Source of the DNA: Verrucomicrobiales bacterium
GTDB lineage: Bacteria > Verrucomicrobiota > Verrucomicrobiia > Verrucomicrobiales > DEV007
Length of the DNA stretch: 10,919 nt
Assembly: GCA_007123695.1 (NCBI GenBank)
Contig: SLGN01000286.1
Coordinates: forward strand, 1 to 10,919
Direction: 5' to 3'
Part shown: piece after piece, positions 7,626 through 10,919 of the stretch
Layout: every line of letters starts with the position of its first letter
How positions within the stretch are numbered: position 1 is the stretch's first letter
The notes under the pieces: model-generated
What the model saw: only the letters and a program-made list of their open reading frames with translations
What the model was told of the DNA's origin: nothing
Database searches by the model: none
Program-made: the position numbers and the translations under genes

Positions 7626-8836
7626 CCTGCGGTTTCCAGCGCCCCGAGCCGCTTCCAGAAACCGAAGAACCCCCCGGTGGCGCAGCGCATCGCCACCCGA
7701 TCCTCGGGCCGGCGGATCAGACAGAGACGCACCCCATGTCGTGAAAGGGCTGCCTCGACGGAAGGCAGACGGTCGGCGAGCGGTCCGACGAAGGGACGCA
7801 TCGAGACGACGGACTCCAGCCGATGCTCCTGCGTCCACGCGGCGAGGTCCGCAGCCAGATCCACCGTCTCCTGCACCGGGCAGGGTATTCCGAAATGAGC
7901 CGAAGCCCTCGTCGCCCCGTCGTCGAGGGCGCTGCGTAGATAGGTCCTCCGGATCGCCGAGTCACTGCCGCCTGCGGCATCCATGCCCGCCGTTGCCGTG
8001 GCGGTCGCCGCAAGAGGCCGCATCCCCGCAAGCGGGGAATCCTCCGGAAGCAAATCCTCGTCGTGCAGCCAGAGCCCCCACCTGCGCCCCTCCAGTCGAG
8101 CCGTTTCGCCATCGGAGCCCGGCTCCATCGGCAGCGGCGGTTCGAGCGCTTCAGGTCTGCATTCGGCGGGCGTGGACGATTTGAGGCGACCGAGTCCGGC
8201 GCGGTTCGCCTCCATGAGCTCCGGCGCCAGGTAGCGCTCGAGATTCGGGCGGCGCACCAGGTAGGTCTTCCCCGCAGTGTGCATACCCGCGACCCAACGC
8301 CACGAGAGAGTGTTCGAGGCGGCGTCGCCGTCGAGCAGATGGCGCAAAAACCAACCCGCCCCGAGCTGCCACGGCAGTCGCTCCACGTGGATCCAGAAGG
8401 AAGCCCACCACATCCGCGCATGGTTGTGGAGATAGCCCGTTTCGAGCAGCTCGCGGGCGAAATGGTCCATGATCGCGACCCCGCTCCGGCCTTCGGCGAC
8501 CTCCTCGGCGCGCCCGCCCAAGGACATTTCTGCGAGATCCTCGCGGTAGAGCGACCACACCCGGGGGCGCCGCTCCAGCCATCCCTTCCAATAGCGGCGC
8601 CACGCCACTTCCTGCTCGAACTTCTCTGCGCCCCCATTGCCGTGTCGAGTCCGCACCGCCGACACCAACTCCCGCTCCAGGAGAAGGCGGGTCCGCACCG
8701 CCGGCGAGAGCCGCGAGACGTTGCCGTGTCCAGACTCCACATAATTTCGCCTCGCCGCGTAGGCGGCGGCGCGGGGCAGGAAGTCCTCGAGCTGCACGCG
8801 GGCGGCGGCTCTGGTCCGGGGGAATTCGGCGTTCAC
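7622..8836 (-). CDS. photolyase/cryptochrome-like FAD protein with reversed domain order
   Basis: A 404-residue protein starting at GTG (8836); an in-frame TAA lies 12 bp upstream. Residues 1-205 resemble the FAD-binding domain of DNA photolyases. Seen are SRLS (41-44, FAD-phosphate region), EVAWRRYW (76-83), EGRSGVAIMD (115-124), ETGYLHNHARMWWASF (132-147) and DGDAASN (169-175) followed by SWRW (178-181). Mapped onto E. coli photolyase from memory, Glu76 and Trp79 equal Glu274 and Trp277, Asn138 equals Asn341, Asn175 equals the flavin-N5-contacting Asn378, Trp156 equals Trp359 and Trp179 equals Trp382. Arg342 is His139 here, and I see no equivalent of the distal Trp306. An Ala/Thr-rich linker lies at about 276-288. 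The C-terminal part (253-400) resembles the N-terminal alpha/beta domain of ordinary photolyases, implying circular permutation. Light-driven DNA repair or photoreception is plausible but unproven. It is divergent from the Nramp-like gene and convergent with the SGNH gene. Confidence 0.82.
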   Translation of the reverse strand: MNAEFPRTRAAARVQLEDFLPRAAAYAARRNYVESGHGNVSRLSPAVRTRLLLERELVSAVRTRHGNGGAEKFEQEVAWRRYWKGWLERRPRVWSLYREDLAEMSLGGRAEEVAEGRSGVAIMDHFARELLETGYLHNHARMWWASFWIHVERLPWQLGAGWFLRHLLDGDAASNTLSWRWVAGMHTAGKTYLVRRPNLERYLAPELMEANRAGLGRLKSSTPAECRPEALEPPLPMEPGSDGETARLEGRRWGLWLHDEDLLPEDSPLAGMRPLAATATATAGMDAAGGSDSAIRRTYLRSALDDGATRASAHFGIPCPVQETVDLAADLAAWTQEHRLESVVSMRPFVGPLADRLPSVEAALSRHGVRLCLIRRPEDRVAMRCATGGFFGFWKRLGALETAG

Positions 8837-8935
8837 GGGATCCGGTTACGCCGGGGGCGTCTTTCGGGGAAACTTTCCGCTTTATCCCGACCGGGTTTCT
8901 TGCCAGTTTCGAGCTTGCGTCACGCCCGCCGCTTC

Positions 8936-8973
8936 CCCAACGCAGCCCAACGCAGCCCAACGCAGCCCAACGC
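8936..8973. repeat. 10-bp-period tandem repeat, 3.8 copies
   Basis: The unit CCCAACGCAG is repeated perfectly, with copies starting at 8936, 8946, 8956 and 8966, the last broken after eight bases. It lies in the 204-bp divergent region, about 100 bp upstream of the photolyase-like GTG and 67 bp upstream of the Nramp-like ATG. The period is close to one helical turn, so each copy faces the same side of the DNA. This suits repeated protein contacts, but replication slippage would give the same pattern. Confidence 0.95.
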
Positions 8974-9040
8974 TTTCCCGCCGCATCAGCGACGGACCAT
9001 TGCCCTTCTTAATCGCATCAAGCACCAAGGCCCCCCATTC

Positions 9041-10351
9041 ATGAACCGAATCCTCGAATTCCTCCGCTCCATCGGACCGGCCATCATCGTCGCCGCCGTC
9101 GTGTGCGGTCCCGGCAGCATGCTCATGAGCTCCAAGACCGGGGCGATCTACGGCTACCAGATGGTCTGGGTCCTCGTCATCGCCGCCGTGCTGATGTGGA
9201 GCATGGTGGTGCTTTCGGCACGCCTCGGAGTCGTGCACGAACACACCCTCCTACAGGAACTCGCCAACCGGCTCGGACGCCCAGTTGCGGCGGTGGTGGG
9301 CATCTTTCTCTTCCTTGTCGTGGCCGGTTTCCAAGTCAGCAACAACCTCGCCATCCTCGCCGCGGTCGAGCCGTTTGCGGAAAAGGAAGGCGCCACCGAA
9401 TCGGCCTTGGAAGGCCGCACCGGGGTCAAGGTCGGAATCCTCGTGCTGCTGAACCTCTTCGTCATCGGGGTGATCTACCGCTTCGGAAACCTCTACAAAC
9501 CGGTCGAGCGCCTCCTCAAGGGAATCGTCCTCCTCGTCGTGTGCTCCTTCATCGTGAACCTCGTCCTCGCCAAGCCCGATCTTGGGGCCGTCCTCCGCGG
9601 ACTCGTCCCCACGCCCCCCGAAGGCGGCTTCCGCGCCTTCTTTTCCTCCCCCGCCGCCGACGCGAACGTCACCGTGCTGCAAGCCCTCGTGGCCACCACC
9701 TTCTCGGTGGCGGGTGCGTTTTTCCAATCCTACAGCGTCCGGGCCAAAGGCTGGAAGCTCCCCGACGCGAAGAAAGGGATGATCGATTCGCTCGTCGGCA
9801 TCTGCGTGCTCGGCGGCGTCTCGCTCATTCTCATGACCACCGCCGCCGCCGCCCTTCACAGCAAGTCGGTCGATCCCTCCCAGCTGAACTCGGTGGGCGA
9901 CATCGCACGGCAGTTCGAGCCCCTCTTCGGCCGCAACGCCAAGCTCGTCTTCGCGGCCGGAATCTTCGCGGGTGGCTTCGGCGCCTTCCTCGTCAACGCG
10001 CTCATCGGCGGCAACATGCTCGCAGACGGCTTCGGCAAGGGATCGACCATGAATGATCGCGGCACCAAGCACGCCACCGTCCTCGCCCTGCTCCTCGCCA
10101 TGGGCATCGCCATCGTCTGCATCCTCCTCGACATCAAGCCGGTTGCCGCGATCACCGTGGCCCAGGCCTCGACCGTCCTTGGTCTGCCCGCCCTCGCTCT
10201 CGCGCTTCTTTATCTCGCCACCCGCCCCGATCTCGAAGGCGCCCGCCGGGTACCGCGCTGGATGGTCGCGATGGGCTCGGTCGGACTCGTCCTCACCCTC
10301 CTCCTCACCACCCGCACCGTCATCCAGCTCTACGCAAAATTCGCGGCATAA
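9041..10351 (+). CDS. Nramp-related membrane transporter lacking the canonical metal-site motifs
   Basis: A 436-residue protein with about 11 hydrophobic segments (roughly 11-30, 41-62, 83-108, 130-147, 159-178, 211-232, 249-272, 302-325, 346-363, 367-393, 406-429). This matches the LeuT-fold Nramp topology. Family resemblance shows in IGPAIIVAAVVCGPGS (11-26), GYQMVWVLVIA (38-48), and the long TM8 with GGFGAFLVNALIGGNMLADG (311-330). The TM1 metal motif DPGN reads GPGS (23-26), so both the Asp and Asn ligands are missing. The TM6 motif MPH appears as SVA (222-224) in TTFSVAGAFFQSYS. The substrate is therefore uncertain: magnesium, another ion or a non-metal are all possible, and automated annotation as a manganese/iron transporter would be unsafe. 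A weak AAGG (9027-9030) precedes the ATG by 10 bases. It is probably monocistronic, with a possible terminator just downstream. Confidence 0.8.
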   Translation: MNRILEFLRSIGPAIIVAAVVCGPGSMLMSSKTGAIYGYQMVWVLVIAAVLMWSMVVLSARLGVVHEHTLLQELANRLGRPVAAVVGIFLFLVVAGFQVSNNLAILAAVEPFAEKEGATESALEGRTGVKVGILVLLNLFVIGVIYRFGNLYKPVERLLKGIVLLVVCSFIVNLVLAKPDLGAVLRGLVPTPPEGGFRAFFSSPAADANVTVLQALVATTFSVAGAFFQSYSVRAKGWKLPDAKKGMIDSLVGICVLGGVSLILMTTAAAALHSKSVDPSQLNSVGDIARQFEPLFGRNAKLVFAAGIFAGGFGAFLVNALIGGNMLADGFGKGSTMNDRGTKHATVLALLLAMGIAIVCILLDIKPVAAITVAQASTVLGLPALALALLYLATRPDLEGARRVPRWMVAMGSVGLVLTLLLTTRTVIQLYAKFAA

Positions 10352-10367
10352 CGAATCGCGTCCCTTT

Positions 10368-10384
10368 GGAAGGAGTTCCTTTTT
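10368..10384 (+). terminator. possible weak intrinsic terminator after the Nramp-like gene
   Basis: GGAA-GGAG-TTCC, alternatively AAGG-AGTT-CCTT, forms a 4-bp stem with a tetraloop followed by five T residues, starting 17 bp after the TAA at 10351. The U-tract and position fit a terminator, but the stem is short and AT-containing, so efficiency is doubtful. It sits in the 60-bp gap between two convergent genes. Confidence 0.35.
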
Positions 10385-10411
10385 GGATGAAGCGACTGTC
10401 CCTGCGCCAGG

Positions 10412-10919
10412 CTACCCTCCCAAATTTTCGCGCAGCTTGGCGAGTCCGCGACGCACCCTCGCCTTCACCGTACCGAGAGGCTCGCCGATCTGGTCGGCAA
10501 CCTGCTGCTGGGTGAGACCTTGGAAATACACCTTCTCGATCGCCTCGCGCTGGATGTCGTTAAGGTCCAGAACGGCGGTTCTGACCGCCGCGCACGCATC
10601 GCGACGCGCGGCCATTTCGAGCGCGCTCGGGGGGGCGGTGTTGCGCTGGACCAGCTCGGCGACTTCTCCAAAGGCCTCCTTCAGTCGCGACTGACGCTTG
10701 CGGGAACGCAGCCTGTCGATGGCCCGGTTCCGGGCCGTCGAGGTGAGCCATGTCACGGGACGTCCCCGGCTCGGCCGATACTGTCCGGCCTTGCGCCACA
10801 GCAGGGCGAAAACCTCCTGCAAGACCTCCTCGGTATCGGCGGGATCGTCGAGGATCCGGTGGATTGCTGCATAGAGAAGCCCTCCATACCGATCGTGAAG
10901 CCGCCGGAAGGCCGCCTCG
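10412..10919 (-). CDS. ECF-type RNA polymerase sigma-70 factor, 5' end outside the window
   Basis: The frame is open to the right edge, giving 168 visible residues and lacking only a short N-terminus. Region 2 begins at the edge with FRRLHDRYGGLLYAAIHRIL (4-23). It continues through DTEEVLQEVFALLW (28-41, core-RNAP and melting region) to ARNRAIDRLRSRKR (62-75, -10 recognition). Region 4 (about 113-165) contains IQREAIEKVYFQGLTQQQVA and EPLGTVKARVRRGLAKLR, the -35-binding helix-turn-helix. The pattern, notably YRPSRGRPVTWL and the GLTQQQVADQIGEPLGTVK type of region 4, resembles the SigK/RskA group of ECF factors. These respond to envelope or oxidative signals through an anti-sigma factor. No anti-sigma gene follows it here; the next gene downstream is the convergent Nramp-like one, 60 bp away. 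Internal start codons exist, but starting at any of them would delete part of region 2, so the true start is outside the window. Confidence 0.92.
   Translation of the reverse strand, partial: EAAFRRLHDRYGGLLYAAIHRILDDPADTEEVLQEVFALLWRKAGQYRPSRGRPVTWLTSTARNRAIDRLRSRKRQSRLKEAFGEVAELVQRNTAPPSALEMAARRDACAAVRTAVLDLNDIQREAIEKVYFQGLTQQQVADQIGEPLGTVKARVRRGLAKLRENLGG

Noticed and set aside
7980..8020. Short GC-rich low-complexity stretch in the photolyase-like gene (Ala/Thr alternation)
   Set aside because: It reads as an in-frame Ala-Thr linker between the two domains. It is not a separate repeat element, and there is no frameshift around it.
8023..8038. Inverted repeat TCCCCGC-AA-GCGGGGA, reminiscent of a REP element or CRISPR repeat core
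   Set aside because: It is a single copy inside the photolyase-like coding sequence with no spacer-repeat periodicity, so there is no support for an array or mobile repeat.
8848..8860. Small hairpin ACGCC-GGG-GGCGT next to the photolyase-like start
   Set aside because: It has a 5-bp stem with a 3-base loop and no terminator U-tract in a useful position, and does not match any riboswitch I recognise.

Overview
This high-GC window looks like a chromosomal segment from a member of the Planctomycetota-Verrucomicrobiota group; Verrucomicrobiota is my best guess. The main reason is a DUF1552 gene followed directly by a DUF1587/1595/1592/1588/1585 haem-c protein, a pair characteristic of that group. 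It also carries classical menaquinone genes, and no gene has a convincing Shine-Dalgarno sequence. The window holds nine protein-coding genes, two of them cut by the window edges. I see no RNA genes, insertion sequences, phage genes or CRISPR arrays.

Layout. (1) 1-2902, minus strand: a menaquinone operon in the order menB, menA, menC, menE. The last gene runs off the left edge, and the overlaps (4 bp menA/menC, 19 bp menC/menE) suggest translational coupling. MenE makes o-succinylbenzoyl-CoA from the MenC product, MenB closes the naphthoate ring, and MenA prenylates it in the membrane. (2) 2903-3088: a 186-bp divergent intergenic region with a 15-bp palindrome that could be an operator. (3) 3089-7625, plus strand: a tight three-gene unit for exported proteins. 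It comprises a DUF1552 protein with a Tat-like signal, a large secreted haem-c protein (4-bp overlap), and a small secreted SGNH esterase (8-bp gap). (4) 7622-8836, minus strand: a photolyase/cryptochrome-like protein convergent with the esterase. Their stop codons share one CTAG. Its domain order appears reversed relative to ordinary photolyases. (5) 8837-9040: a divergent intergenic region with a 10-bp-period tandem repeat. (6) 9041-10351, plus strand: an 11-TM Nramp-fold protein that lacks the usual metal-ligand motifs. (7) 10412-10919, minus strand: an ECF-type sigma factor cut by the right edge, convergent with the Nramp-like gene.

The men operon is housekeeping respiratory-quinone synthesis. 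The three-gene secreted unit is probably an accessory envelope or periplasmic system of unknown function. The most unusual items are the rearranged photolyase-like protein, the Nramp-like protein without metal ligands, and the long coiled-coil insert in the haem-c protein. No calls were checked against databases; they rest on motif recognition and comparison with sequences known from memory.
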